From assembly GCA_017537345.1 (NCBI GenBank), contig JAFYKY010000012.1:1-64000 (forward strand): a DNA stretch of 64,000 bases, written 5' to 3'. How positions within the stretch are numbered: the first letter of the stretch is position 1; the number at the start of each line of letters is the position of its first letter. The position numbers and the translations under genes were made by a program. The notes under the pieces are model-generated. The model made no database searches. It worked only from the letters and a program-made list of their open reading frames with translations, and was not told where the DNA came from. Below are positions 43,900-51,842 of this stretch, in pieces. The DNA is from Clostridia bacterium. GTDB taxonomy: Bacteria > Bacillota > Clostridia > Oscillospirales > CAG-382.

Positions 43900-44595
43900 T
43901 TACTGTTGCTTTTTTACGAAATTTATTCCAAACAGCAGGGCTGCCGCGGTAAACAACAAACACGTTCCAAAGCTCATGCTTACCACACAAAGAGAAACCA
44001 CGTTGGAAAGAACGGAAAGGCGGTGGTAACCCTCTGTAAAGGCGATAACCGTATTTATTGCATGTACCAAAAAGAGAAGGCAGTTTATAAGCAACGAAAC
44101 GACAAACGCGGCAGAGGGGAGAAAATACAAAAACCGCTTAATGGGTTTATTGCGGTGGAGCAGACACAAAACGCCCATCACCGCAAAGCCTGCGGCAATA
44201 AGCACCGTCGCCATGACACCCGTAAGTGATGCGGAAAAATAAGTAGGACCTACCTGCTCGCCGTGCTGATTTATAAGCTCGATCTGCTTTAACACGTTAG
44301 CGACGCTCCTCACTGCGACGAACATATAGGCACAGGCCAGCACAAACATAGGTATGGAAAGAAGGATTCCCGTGTTTTTTCTGAACAGAGCTACACACGC
44401 CATTATCACTGCGGAAACGTCTATAAAAAACAGTATAATGCTTATCGCCTGTATCGTATTGGGAAACCCAAGGCTTTGAAAAATGCGAGGTAAGACCAGA
44501 TTGATTACATAGAGTATAACACAAAGCCCGTAACATACCCCGCAAAGAGGCAATAGCAAACTTTTCCTTTTGGTTTCGGGCACGGAAGATGTCAT
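43900..44595 (-). CDS. Uncharacterised polytopic membrane protein
   Basis: 231 residues, six predicted membrane helices (about 12-32, 47-67, 74-94, 118-143, 153-178, 193-225) and no soluble domain. GAAAGGAGC lies upstream of the ATG at 44595. I do not recognise the family. It is divergent from glyQS and convergent with the sigma-factor operon. Confidence 0.78.
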   Translation of the reverse strand: MTSSVPETKRKSLLLPLCGVCYGLCVILYVINLVLPRIFQSLGFPNTIQAISIILFFIDVSAVIMACVALFRKNTGILLSIPMFVLACAYMFVAVRSVANVLKQIELINQHGEQVGPTYFSASLTGVMATVLIAAGFAVMGVLCLLHRNKPIKRFLYFLPSAAFVVSLLINCLLFLVHAINTVIAFTEGYHRLSVLSNVVSLCVVSMSFGTCLLFTAAALLFGINFVKKQQ

Positions 44596-44676
44596 ATAAA
44601 AGCTCCTTTCAAAATCAGCGTGTGTATATTATAACATTTTCAATTTGCAAAATCAACTAATAAAAATGCGTTTTCC

Positions 44677-44705
44677 TTGACATTACCCCTATTTTGTGAT
44701 ACTAT
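44677..44705 (+). promoter_or_regulatory. Promoter of glyQS
   Basis: TTGACA (44677-44682), 17 nt, TACTAT (44700-44705). The 40-nt leader has no room for a T-box. Confidence 0.75.
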
Positions 44706-44746
44706 ATTCAGGAATATAAAAAAATCTATGAATCGGAGAAAACGTA

Positions 44747-46144
44747 ATGAATAATAACGAAAAAACAATGGAAAAAATCGTTGCCTTTTGTAAAAGCAGA
44801 GGCTTTGTTTACAGCGGCAGCGAAATATACGGCGGTCTGGCAAACGCTTGGGATTACGGCCCTTTGGGTGTTGAGCTCAAAAACAACATCAAGCGCGCTT
44901 GGATGAAGAAGTTTGTGCAGGAAAGCCGTTATAACGTAGGCTTGGATTCCGCAATTCTTATGAACAGAGAGACTTGGGTTGCATCCGGCCACGTTGTTAA
45001 CTTCAACGATCCTCTTATCGACTGCAAGAGCTGTAAAATGCGCCACCGCGCAGACCAGCTTATTGAAAAATGGAACAAGGAAAACGGCATTGAAATGCAC
45101 GTTGACGGTATGTCCAACGACGAAATGTACAATTACATCGTTGAAAAGGGCGTTACCTGCTCCTGCGGCAAGTGCGATTTTACCCCTATCCGCAAGTTTA
45201 ATATGATGTTCAAGACCTTCCAGGGCGTTACCGAGGATAATCAGGCAGAGGTATACCTCCGCCCCGAAACCGCGCAGGGTATCTTTGTTAACTTCAAAAA
45301 CATTCAGCGTACCACCCGCCGCAAGGTTCCTTTCGGTGTTGCGCAGGTTGGTAAATCCTTCAGAAACGAGATCACCCCCGGTAACTTTATCTTCCGTATC
45401 CGTGAATTCGAGCAGATGGAATTAGAATTCTTCTGCAAGCCCGGCACCGAGCTTGATTGGTTCGTATATTGGAAGGATTATTGCTACAACTGGCTTGTAA
45501 ACCTCGGCATCAAGCCCGAAAATATCCGTATGCGTGACCATGACCCCAAGGAATTGGCGCACTATTCCAACGCCACCACCGATTTTGAGTTTATGTTCCC
45601 CTTCGGATGGGGCGAATTGTGGGGCGTTGCTTCCAGAACGGATTTCGACCTTAAGGCGCATTCCAACCACTCCGGCGAAGACCTTTCTTACTTCGACCCC
45701 GAAACCAACGAAAAATACGTGCCTTACGTTATCGAACCCTCTTTGGGCGCAGACAGAGTTCTGCTTGCTTTCCTTGTTGATGCTTACGATGAGGAAGATC
45801 TTTCCAAAGACGGAAAAGAAGATATCCGTTACGTACTCCGTCTGCACCCTGCTCTCGCGCCCTATAAGTGCGCAGTGCTTCCCCTTTCCAAAAAGCTGGG
45901 CGAGCAGGCAAAAGAGATATACTATGACCTTTGCTCCGATTTTATGTGCGAATATGACGAAGCCGGCAGTATCGGCAAGCGTTACCGCAGACAGGACGAG
46001 ATCGGTACTCCCTTCTGCGTGGTATACGATTTCGAATCCGTTGAGGACGGCTGCGTAACCGTACGCGACCGCGATACTATGGAAAGCGTGAGAATGCCCA
46101 TAGGTGAAGTGAAGGGTTATATCGCAGAAAGACTCAAGTTTTAA
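44747..46144 (+). CDS. glyQS: Glycyl-tRNA synthetase, single-chain (dimeric) type
   Basis: 465 residues, the eukaryote/Gram-positive alpha-2 type rather than the separate GlyQ/GlyS subunits. Class II motifs: [19 protein letters not shown] near residue 30, motif 2 [32 protein letters not shown], and motif 3 [15 protein letters not shown], followed by an anticodon-binding domain ([12 protein letters not shown]). Zinc-site cysteines appear in [11 protein letters not shown] and CSCGKCDF. Charges tRNA-Gly. Strong C/T-ending codon bias suggests high expression. Confidence 0.98.
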   Translation: MNNNEKTMEKIVAFCKSRGFVYSGSEIYGGLANAWDYGPLGVELKNNIKRAWMKKFVQESRYNVGLDSAILMNRETWVASGHVVNFNDPLIDCKSCKMRHRADQLIEKWNKENGIEMHVDGMSNDEMYNYIVEKGVTCSCGKCDFTPIRKFNMMFKTFQGVTEDNQAEVYLRPETAQGIFVNFKNIQRTTRRKVPFGVAQVGKSFRNEITPGNFIFRIREFEQMELEFFCKPGTELDWFVYWKDYCYNWLVNLGIKPENIRMRDHDPKELAHYSNATTDFEFMFPFGWGELWGVASRTDFDLKAHSNHSGEDLSYFDPETNEKYVPYVIEPSLGADRVLLAFLVDAYDEEDLSKDGKEDIRYVLRLHPALAPYKCAVLPLSKKLGEQAKEIYYDLCSDFMCEYDEAGSIGKRYRRQDEIGTPFCVVYDFESVEDGCVTVRDRDTMESVRMPIGEVKGYIAERLKF

Positions 46145-46255
46145 ACGAGGAACTATAAACTAGGAACTATGAACTTCGGAAGATTTTTGCGTTTTACGCA
46201 AAAATCAACCATCATTTCTCGTTCCTCGTTTCTCGTTCCTCATTCATCAATACCA
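46144..46255 (+). repeat. Complete heptamer hairpin repeat (type example)
   Basis: Left arm heptamers (GAGGAAC, TATAAAC, TAGGAAC, TATGAAC), core TTCGGAAGATTTTTGCG...CGCAAAAATCAACC, right arm (TTTCTCGTTCCTCG, TTTCTCGTTCCTCATTC). The whole can fold into one long hairpin. It separates glyQS from the GtrA gene without a T-tailed terminator. Confidence 0.85.
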
Positions 46256-46267
46256 AAGGGAGGAACC

Positions 46268-46669
46268 ATGAAACAATTTTTACAAATTCTGCGTTTCTCT
46301 CTTTCTTCCTTCCTCGCGTGGCTTATGGAGTTTCTGCTGTACGATCTGCTCATACTTATATGGGTGGACGATGCGGCGGTGCGTGCTCTTTATTACATAG
46401 CCCGTCTTATAATCTGCATACCAAACTTCATTATTAACCGCCAGATGGTGTTCAGCAAAAACGAAAAGGTTACGAATGCCGTAATAAAATTTTTCGTGCT
46501 TCAATTAGCTTTGATGATCGCATCTGCGGAAGCCACCCACTTTCTTTCCCAGGTGGTGGATATCGGCGAAGTGCTCACCCCTATCGTAGTCCGCGTCCCC
46601 GTGGATTTCGCCTTCTTCGTCGTGTCCTATTTTCTGCAAAAATTCTGGATATTCAAAGATAAGAAATAA
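46268..46669 (+). CDS. GtrA-like membrane protein
   Basis: 133 residues from the ATG at 46268 (GGGAGG upstream). Four membrane helices, with RFSLSSFLAWLMEFLLYDLL, NFIINRQMVFSKNEK and FFVVSYFLQKFWIFKDK, the last being the GtrA family ending. GtrA proteins act with polyprenyl-phosphate-linked sugars for cell-surface glycosylation. A strong terminator follows. Confidence 0.9.
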   Translation: MKQFLQILRFSLSSFLAWLMEFLLYDLLILIWVDDAAVRALYYIARLIICIPNFIINRQMVFSKNEKVTNAVIKFFVLQLALMIASAEATHFLSQVVDIGEVLTPIVVRVPVDFAFFVVSYFLQKFWIFKDKK

Positions 46670-46671
46670 CA

Positions 46672-46698
46672 AAAAACGGGCTGTAATGCCCGTTTTTT
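46672..46698. terminator. Bidirectional terminator
   Basis: AAAAAACGGGC.TGTAAT.GCCCGTTTTTT between convergent genes. Confidence 0.85.
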
Positions 46699-46706
46699 TA
46701 TTTAAT

Positions 46707-47114
46707 TCAAAACATTTCCGCTTTGCATTTTCCGCTTGCGGCGAGGGCGGATTCGAAGCGGGCGAGGGCTTTATCCTTGTCCCTGTATATGGTGCTCCTT
46801 TCCACGTTATATCTTTCTGCCAGAGATTCCGCGCAGGAGTGGGCGCCCGAAATATAAAATGCGGTAAGCAGATCTCTTTGGTACTGCGAAAGGGTGCGCA
46901 TAGCCGCCTCGGTCTGTTTTATTTCCTTTACCGCCTTATGTGTGCGGGCAATAAGGCGGTCCTTTGCGTCTATCATATTTACAACCGTGTTTTCGCTCCC
47001 TCCCGAATAAAGTCTGCTGTTTATCATATCCATTTCGTATTTAAAATTTTCCTGCGCCGCCTTGTTTGCGGCGTATTTTTGCAATAAATTCTTTCCCTGC
47101 GAATACTTGTTCAA
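46707..47114 (-). CDS. Phage-type sigma-like/ArpU-like HTH protein
   Basis: 135 residues from a TTG start at 47114; ATG alternatives inside lack a ribosome binding site. The first 75 residues are helical. The C-terminal half has an HTH (LSQYQRDLLTAFYISG...SLAERYNVERSTIYRDKDKALARF), similar to late-gene activators (ArpU/RinA) of Firmicute phages. A LexA-box-like GAACAAATGTTC lies about 100 nt upstream (47213-47224). It is likely a prophage remnant with the two genes upstream on the same strand. Confidence 0.7.
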   Translation of the reverse strand: MNKYSQGKNLLQKYAANKAAQENFKYEMDMINSRLYSGGSENTVVNMIDAKDRLIARTHKAVKEIKQTEAAMRTLSQYQRDLLTAFYISGAHSCAESLAERYNVERSTIYRDKDKALARFESALAASGKCKAEMF

Positions 47115-47212
47115 TTTTTACCTGTTTTCCTCCGAATTTCAACTCATAGTAAAAGAAAAAACACCTTTTACCATCGGGAAACCTCTTCCCTACCATATTT
47201 TCTTCTTTCTTG

Positions 47213-47224
47213 GAACAAATGTTC
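47213..47224. promoter_or_regulatory. LexA-box-like site 1
   Basis: GAACAAATGTTC fits the Firmicute SOS box GAACnnnnGTTC. It lies between the endolysin stop and the ArpU-like start, with AAAAGAAC flanking on the minus strand as at site 2. Confidence 0.65.
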
Positions 47225-47232
47225 TTTTGCTT

Positions 47233-47973
47233 TTAATAGGTTCCCAAAAACATACGGCGGATAAGCAGATAATCTCTTGCGTCTATCTTGCCGTTTTGGT
47301 TAACGTCCCCTCTTTTGAGCTGGGCGGGCGTAAGGGTTATCTTGCCCAGCACGGCGGCGCGCGCCATATTGTAATCGTTGGCGGTTACTTCCCCGTCACC
47401 GTCGATATCACCGAGGATATCCGATTCCTCGTAAGCGATATAGGGCAGCTTTCCGTGGCACACCCAGCTGCGGGAATTATAGCCTGCGGGAGCGCCCACG
47501 TTTTTTACGCCGGTTATCTGCACACCGTTTTCCCAGATAGGCGTACATTCGCAAGCCAGACCGCCGCCCAGATAAACTCCCACGTGGCCCGGCATAAAGA
47601 GTATTTCGCCCTTTTGCAGGGTGGTAAAATCCTTTGAAGCCTTGCAGATGCTTTGCATTCCCTCCACGGTAAGATCCTCCAAGCCGTTGGAACGGTAAAC
47701 GGCACCGCCGTAGATTTTATCCGACCTGCCTTCCCAGCCCCAAACAATGCCCTTTACCAGACACACGCAATCGAAACCGAAGTAGTTTTTGCCGATAAGA
47801 GAGCGCAAAAACGCCTGCTTTTCCCCCGTGTACCATTTTGGGTATTGCTTTGCCTTGGCGGCAATAAGCCCCTCTGTTACGGGAGCGCCGAAAACTCCCT
47901 TCATATATACGGTGTTGTATTCCTCTGCTATATCCCACAGAGTATCGCAAAATGTTTCGTTGTTCATTACCAT
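47233..47973 (-). CDS. NlpC/P60-type endolysin-like hydrolase with dockerin domain
   Basis: 246 residues. The N-terminal peptidase part has catalytic-type Cys in YFGFDCVCLVKGIVWGW (about 68) and His in ILFMPGHVGVYLGGG (about 128), and a start typical of phage lysins (NNETFCDTLWDIAEEYN). No signal peptide is present, as in phage endolysins. The C-terminal 60 residues are a type I dockerin with two calcium loops: GDIDGDGEVTANDYNMARA and GDVNQNGKIDARDYLLIRR. AAAGGA precedes the ATG. A dockerin on a leaderless lysin is unusual, since dockerins normally dock secreted enzymes to cohesins. Confidence 0.85.
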   Translation of the reverse strand: MVMNNETFCDTLWDIAEEYNTVYMKGVFGAPVTEGLIAAKAKQYPKWYTGEKQAFLRSLIGKNYFGFDCVCLVKGIVWGWEGRSDKIYGGAVYRSNGLEDLTVEGMQSICKASKDFTTLQKGEILFMPGHVGVYLGGGLACECTPIWENGVQITGVKNVGAPAGYNSRSWVCHGKLPYIAYEESDILGDIDGDGEVTANDYNMARAAVLGKITLTPAQLKRGDVNQNGKIDARDYLLIRRMFLGTY

Positions 47974-48011
47974 AAAAAATCCTTTCTGTCGCCGAAAAGC
48001 GCGTTTGTTTT

Positions 48012-48185
48012 TAACTATGAACTGGGAACTATGAACTAGGAACTTCGGAAGAAATTCGCTTAATGCGAATTTCGAATTTCATTTAAATGTTTTTGCGTAA
48101 CGCAAAAACTACCATAGTTCATCGTTCATCGTTGCGGGGTCCCCGAAAATGCTTGCATTTTTGGGGTGCTTCTCGTTCATAGTTA
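48012..48185 (+). repeat. Heptamer hairpin repeat with GGGG hairpin in right arm
   Basis: Left heptamers (TATGAAC, TGGGAAC, TAGGAAC), core TTCGGAAGAAATTCGC.. and a second core TTTTTGCG.TAA.CGCAAAAA, right heptamers (ATAGTTCATCGTTC), and GGGGTCCCCGAAAATGC..GCATTTTTGGGG (48135-48168) set into that arm. It separates the endolysin from the tail-like gene. Confidence 0.8.
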
Positions 48186-48222
48186 TATGCGCCAAATGAA
48201 CGTGTCCCAGCCGTCTGTTCGC

Positions 48223-48660
48223 TTACACGCAAAACGGCAGTTCCCTTCTCCTCGCCGCATAATCATTGATGTCGTAAAAATTAAAAAGCCTTTTTCCGCC
48301 GTCTTTTTTGCAGCGGCGGGTTTCGGAAAAAGTAATTCCCGTCTTTAACACGGGGGAAAACACCCTTTCCCTGCCCTTTACCGCCAAAAGCTGTATGCCC
48401 AGATTTTCGGTTTCCGTAAGGGCGCGGGGCAAGACAAAATTTATCACACCGTTTTTACAACTTAAATTTTCCGTTACCGACATCCCTCCCCGCTTCGCCT
48501 GCTGCGCCGTGGAAAACCGCAGATAATAGGAATGATCCCCCTGCAGATCCTCGGGCACAAGCAATGCAAGACACACCCTTTCTCCCCCGCACAGCCGCTT
48601 TACAAGGGGAGCTTCCGTTTCCAGCCTGTCTTTAAACACCTTTACCTTTACTTCTACCAT
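48223..48660 (-). CDS. Phage tail/baseplate-like protein (tentative)
   Basis: 145 residues from the ATG at 48660 (GGAAAGGG upstream). Pattern of a short beta-rich N-terminal baseplate or tail-fibre domain: VEVKVKVFKDRLETEAPLVKRL, VCLALLVPEDLQGDHSYYLRF, NGVINFVLPRALTETENLGIQ, VFSPVLKTGITFSETRR. I assign it by this pattern and by its place before an endolysin and an ArpU-like gene. Its promoter overlaps a LexA-box-like site, so it should be DNA-damage inducible. Confidence in the product is limited. Confidence 0.6.
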   Translation of the reverse strand: MVEVKVKVFKDRLETEAPLVKRLCGGERVCLALLVPEDLQGDHSYYLRFSTAQQAKRGGMSVTENLSCKNGVINFVLPRALTETENLGIQLLAVKGRERVFSPVLKTGITFSETRRCKKDGGKRLFNFYDINDYAARRRELPFCV

Positions 48661-48673
48661 ACTTTCCCTTTCC

Positions 48674-48724
48674 GAACATTTGTTCTTTTGAATACAGTAT
48701 ACCACCAAAACGCTTATTTGTCAA
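48674..48724 (-). promoter_or_regulatory. SOS-type promoter with LexA-box-like site 2
   Basis: Minus strand TTGACA (48724-48719), 17 nt, TATACT (48701-48696), then GAACAAATGTTC (48685-48674) centred about 20 nt after the -10 and just before the ribosome binding site. It matches GAACnnnnGTTC and occupies a typical repressor position. Confidence 0.75.
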
Positions 48725-48835
48725 ATTTTTCCCACGTATTGCTTTTGTGTTTTTGCCACTTGAAAAAATGCCGATACCGTGGTAATATATATTTAAAGAT
48801 AAACTGTTTTCCCCCTGCCGAAAGGAAATTTTATT

Positions 48836-49288
48836 ATGAAGCTTGTTAAATTTACTTGTGTTTTTGTATGTTTTGTTTTGCTCTTCTCTGTTTTTGCGGG
48901 ATGCTCCCGTAACAACAGCGACGATTCTTCCAACCCGCCCGAAGAATCGAAAGCCGTAAATTCCGACGCCGTTTCCGATACCGTTTCCGACGCCGTTTCC
49001 GATACCGTTTCCGAAAGCGATCCCGTTATAGATTGGGAAGATCCGGAGTTTATCATTTTCGATTACCGTGACACCGCAGACATATTTGACGATGCCTTGG
49101 ACGAATTCTTCCGCGATGAGACCTACGTTTATTACTTTTCCGCCACCCCCATGCACGAATACGTTATGGTCGAATATGCAGACGGAACTACGCAAAACGT
49201 AAAAGATGCCCTTGCAGACGGCAGGATCACTATCGCCGATCTGGACAGATTTAATATCGGTTACTACAAAGAACCCGCGGCCGCATAA
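48836..49288 (+). CDS. Small lipoprotein with Ser/Asp repeat linker
   Basis: 150 residues. FAGC lipobox (Cys23), then SNPPEESKAVNSD and a Val-Ser-Asp repeat (DAVSDTVSDAVSDTVSES) encoded by an exact 30-bp tandem DNA repeat near 48964-49017. A mature domain of about 85 residues follows, of unknown function (DYRDTADIFDDALDEFF, YVYYFSATPMHEYVMVEY). AAAGGAAA lies upstream. A terminator follows at 49378. Confidence 0.8.
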   Translation: MKLVKFTCVFVCFVLLFSVFAGCSRNNSDDSSNPPEESKAVNSDAVSDTVSDAVSDTVSESDPVIDWEDPEFIIFDYRDTADIFDDALDEFFRDETYVYYFSATPMHEYVMVEYADGTTQNVKDALADGRITIADLDRFNIGYYKEPAAA

Positions 49289-49335
49289 CAGAGCTTCTCG
49301 CCCTCTTCGGTGTTGAAGACGTAATTGAATAAAAT

Positions 49336-49445
49336 CACCCCAAGAAGTCTGCGACTTCTTGGGGGCCCCGACAACACAAAAATCCGCCAAAGAGGCGGAT
49401 TTTTTACCGTAGTTCCTCGTTCATCGTTTATAGTTTATCGTTCTT
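49336..49445 (+). repeat. GGGG-type hairpin, terminator and reversed heptamers
   Basis: CCCCAAGAAGTC.TGC.GACTTCTTGGGG (49339-49363) followed by GCCCC; terminator AAAATCCGCC/GGCGGATTTTTT (49378-49405); then GTTCCTCGTTCATCGTTTATAG heptamers in the right-arm sense. Confidence 0.75.
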
Positions 49446-49453
49446 TATTCTCC

Positions 49454-49482
49454 TTGACATTTTCCCATATCTTTTGTATAAT
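49454..49482 (+). promoter_or_regulatory. Consensus promoter of S11-like gene
   Basis: TTGACA (49454-49459), 17 nt, TATAAT (49477-49482). It rules out the in-frame TTG at 49474 as the start. Confidence 0.85.
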
Positions 49483-49518
49483 GAACATATATACCTATCA
49501 AAAGGGAAGCAAACGATT

Positions 49519-50994
49519 TTGAAGAAGATATTTTTAACTCTTTTTATTATAATTTTAATATGCGCTTCCGTTTTTCCCGCTTTTGCGGAGGAAAGCGGAG
49601 AGGTATCCGATATTCCCGCCGAAAGCGGCGAGCCTTCCATATACCAAAGCTCCAAAGCGGTAATATATAACCCCCAAACGGGTACTTTTGTTTATGATCA
49701 CAAGGGCGACGCCCGCGCGGAAGCGGCTACCAGCGCAAAAATGACAGCGCTTATACTTATTTACGACCTGTTTTCCACAAATCTTAATTCGGTGGTCACC
49801 GTAAAGGCGGAGCATCTTAAAAATATCGGCGCCGCATCAAACCCCGCAACACCTATGATCGGTCTTAAGGCGGGCAACACCTACAAGATAGAAGAGCTTA
49901 TAAAAGCGGTGTGCGTTTCCTGGGCAAACGATGCCATAAATCCTCTCATTCACGCATACTGTGAGAAAAAGGGCATTGAATACGAAGATTTTGCCGATGA
50001 AATGACGTTATACGCAGAATCCATCGGCTGTACCGACACACGCTACAAAGAACCTCTCGGCAGGGGCGATATGGGTAACGCCACCACGGCGAAGGACGTA
50101 GCCCTTATCTGCGCACAGTTTTATAACAGATACGATCTGTTCATATCCTCCGCCGCAGGCTATTACGTTTTGCAGGGAAGTACTATTCACACCCGCAACT
50201 ACCTGCTTTCCGAGCGTATTATGCCCGGCAACTACCTGAAAGGCGCAAGAGGATTTTTCGCGGGGCAGGCGTTTGCTTCGGGCAACTACTGCGTTGCCAC
50301 CAGCGTGGAGGACGGCCCCCTCACCTACATAGTTGTGGTGCTGGACGGATGTATGTACCTTTACGATGAAGAGGGAATACGATATTTCGATGAAGGCAAA
50401 AACCCGTATACAGATGTAAAAACGCTGGTAAACTGGGCAAAAAACAGATATTCATACGTTAATCTCTGTCTTGCGGGAGACGCCGTGGACGAAATTCTTT
50501 TGGAGCAGGGCAGAAACGCCGATCATCTGGTGGTGTGCGCCCGCGACAAGATACAGACTATCAGTCTGGTGGGCGACGATCTTTCGGGTATGGAGGTCAG
50601 GATCACCTACGATACAGACCGTGTTTACACCGTGACGGGTAAGGACGGAAAGGAACATTACGCAGTAAAAGCGCCGGTTGCGAAAGGAGAAACTTTGGGA
50701 ATGGCGGAATTTATACTTAACGGAACGGTTATCGGCACCACACCTCTGCTGGCGGCGGACAACGTGGATACGGACACCGTAATAAAATTCTTTGAAACCG
50801 TGGAAAACATGCTGTTCAGCGAAACGGCAAAGACCATACTTATTATCGTCGCAGTGCTTTTGGGACTTTACGTTGTGTACTGTCTGTCGGCGTTTACCGT
50901 AAGAATTATAAAAAAGGTTAAAAAAGACGTGGCAGACACAAAGAACGAGCAAAAGCTGAAGGAACTGCGCGCCCGCAGAGAAAACAAGGAATAA
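49519..50994 (+). CDS. Degenerate S11 (D,D-carboxypeptidase-like) membrane protein
   Basis: 491 residues from a TTG at 49519 (AAAGGGAAG upstream); earlier starts lie inside the promoter. Signal peptide to about residue 26, an S11 penicillin-binding-protein fold, a C-terminal beta domain, one membrane helix (about 440-465) and a basic charged tail. All three active-site motifs look changed: SxxK is TSAK (ATSAKMTAL), SxN is WAN (SWANDAIN), and KTG is ARG (LKGARGFF). I therefore predict a non-catalytic relative that may bind peptidoglycan or partners. The membrane anchor with a cytosolic tail is DacA/DacF-like in position. Confidence 0.85.
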   Translation: MKKIFLTLFIIILICASVFPAFAEESGEVSDIPAESGEPSIYQSSKAVIYNPQTGTFVYDHKGDARAEAATSAKMTALILIYDLFSTNLNSVVTVKAEHLKNIGAASNPATPMIGLKAGNTYKIEELIKAVCVSWANDAINPLIHAYCEKKGIEYEDFADEMTLYAESIGCTDTRYKEPLGRGDMGNATTAKDVALICAQFYNRYDLFISSAAGYYVLQGSTIHTRNYLLSERIMPGNYLKGARGFFAGQAFASGNYCVATSVEDGPLTYIVVVLDGCMYLYDEEGIRYFDEGKNPYTDVKTLVNWAKNRYSYVNLCLAGDAVDEILLEQGRNADHLVVCARDKIQTISLVGDDLSGMEVRITYDTDRVYTVTGKDGKEHYAVKAPVAKGETLGMAEFILNGTVIGTTPLLAADNVDTDTVIKFFETVENMLFSETAKTILIIVAVLLGLYVVYCLSAFTVRIIKKVKKDVADTKNEQKLKELRARRENKE

Positions 50995-51044
50995 GGGCAA
51001 ACATTAACATTTTGTGAACATTTTATTAATTTTTTATTTAGGTA

Positions 51045-51073
51045 TTGCATAATCCTTGGGTTTGTGCTATGAT
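51045..51073 (+). promoter_or_regulatory. Promoter of secG with structured leader
   Basis: TTGCAT (51045-51050), 17 nt, TATGAT (51068-51073). The leader contains a GC-rich stem (GCCCGC..GCGC/GCGC..GGGGC, about 51083-51113) before the AGGAGG-like GGAGGAAAA site. Confidence 0.65.
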
Positions 51074-51169
51074 ACCAAGGTGCCCGCTTGCGCACCGAAA
51101 AGAGCGCGGGGCAAGACCAAAAAAAGAAAAACAAGCCATTAATTCACGGCTTTTCGGAGGAAAATATAA

Positions 51170-51583
51170 ATGAACGCACTTTTATGGATTCTCGGCGGTA
51201 TCGCATTTGTAGCCGCACTCGCAGTTATCGTACTTATCGCATTTTTCAACAACGGCAAAAAGGGTATGTCCGGTGTTATTACCGGCGGTAACGGCGGTTC
51301 TTATTACGAACGCAACAAATCTTCTTCCAAAGAAGCATTTTTCAACAAGCTCACTATTATCGCTTGCGTGGTTTTCGCTCTTTCCGTTCTCGCCCTCTTC
51401 TTCGCTCAGTACGAGCCCAAGGACGAAACCTCCAACACCTCTAAGAACGAAACCTCCAAGACCGAAACTTCCAACACTTCCGCAGAGGAATCCGCTGTTT
51501 CCGAAGCAGAAAAAGAAGCTTCCGAGGCAGTTTCCGAAGATGCAGTTTCCGAAGAAGCTACTTCCGAAACCGTTTCCGAATAA
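51170..51583 (+). CDS. secG: Preprotein translocase subunit SecG with acidic Ser/Glu tail
   Basis: 137 residues. Two membrane helices flank the short cytosolic loop GKKGMSGVITGGNGGSYYERNKSSSKEAFFNKLT, here seen as MSGVITGGNGGSYYERN, matching SecG. SecG supports SecYEG-mediated protein export. After helix 2 a tail of about 55 residues rich in Ser, Glu and Thr (TSNTSKNETSKTETSN, VSEAEKEASEAVSEDA) extends it well beyond the usual 75-80 residues. GGAGG precedes the ATG. Confidence 0.85.
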   Translation: MNALLWILGGIAFVAALAVIVLIAFFNNGKKGMSGVITGGNGGSYYERNKSSSKEAFFNKLTIIACVVFALSVLALFFAQYEPKDETSNTSKNETSKTETSNTSAEESAVSEAEKEASEAVSEDAVSEEATSETVSE

Positions 51584-51603
51584 CAACATCCCACATTCAA
51601 AAA

Positions 51604-51634
51604 CAAGCCTTTCCAAAACGGAGAGGCTTTTTGT
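51604..51634 (+). terminator. Terminator of secG
   Basis: AAGCCTTTCC.AAAAC.GGAGAGGCTT stem with one mismatch, then TTTTGTTT. Confidence 0.75.
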
Positions 51635-51648
51635 TTACATTTTTACTG

Positions 51649-51677
51649 TTGACTATAAAGTTTATATAATATATTAT
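51649..51677 (+). promoter_or_regulatory. Promoter upstream of parS-flanked repeat
   Basis: TTGACT (51649-51654), 17 nt, TATTAT (51672-51677). It would transcribe both parS sites and the repeat as a roughly 190-nt leader of the solute-binding gene at 51874. Confidence 0.6.
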
Positions 51678-51693
51678 ATATGTAGAAAATCAA

Positions 51694-51709
51694 TGTTTCA
51701 CGTGAAACA
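51694..51709. promoter_or_regulatory. parS site 1 (ParB/Spo0J binding)
   Basis: TGTTTCACGTGAAACA, a perfect match to the 16-bp consensus parS palindrome bound by ParB/Spo0J to organise and segregate the chromosome origin. Confidence 0.93.
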
Positions 51710-51710
51710 G

Positions 51711-51840
51711 CGTTGGAAACTAGGAACTATGAACTAGGAACGAGGAACTTCGGAAGATTTTTTGCTAAAGGCAAAAAATCTACCATTAGTTCATAGTTCA
51801 TCGTTTATCGTTCATAGTTGCGTTTGCGCTTCGCGCAAAC
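51711..51840 (+). repeat. Heptamer hairpin repeat between two parS sites
   Basis: Left arm (TAGGAAC, TATGAAC, TAGGAAC, GAGGAAC), core TTCGGAAGATTTTTTGC.TAAA.GGCAAAAAATCTACC, right arm (AGTTCATAGTTCATCGTTTATCG...), and a GCGTTTGCGC/GCGCAAACGC stem at the right end. It is framed exactly by the inverted parS sites. Confidence 0.88.
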
Positions 51841-51842
51841 GC

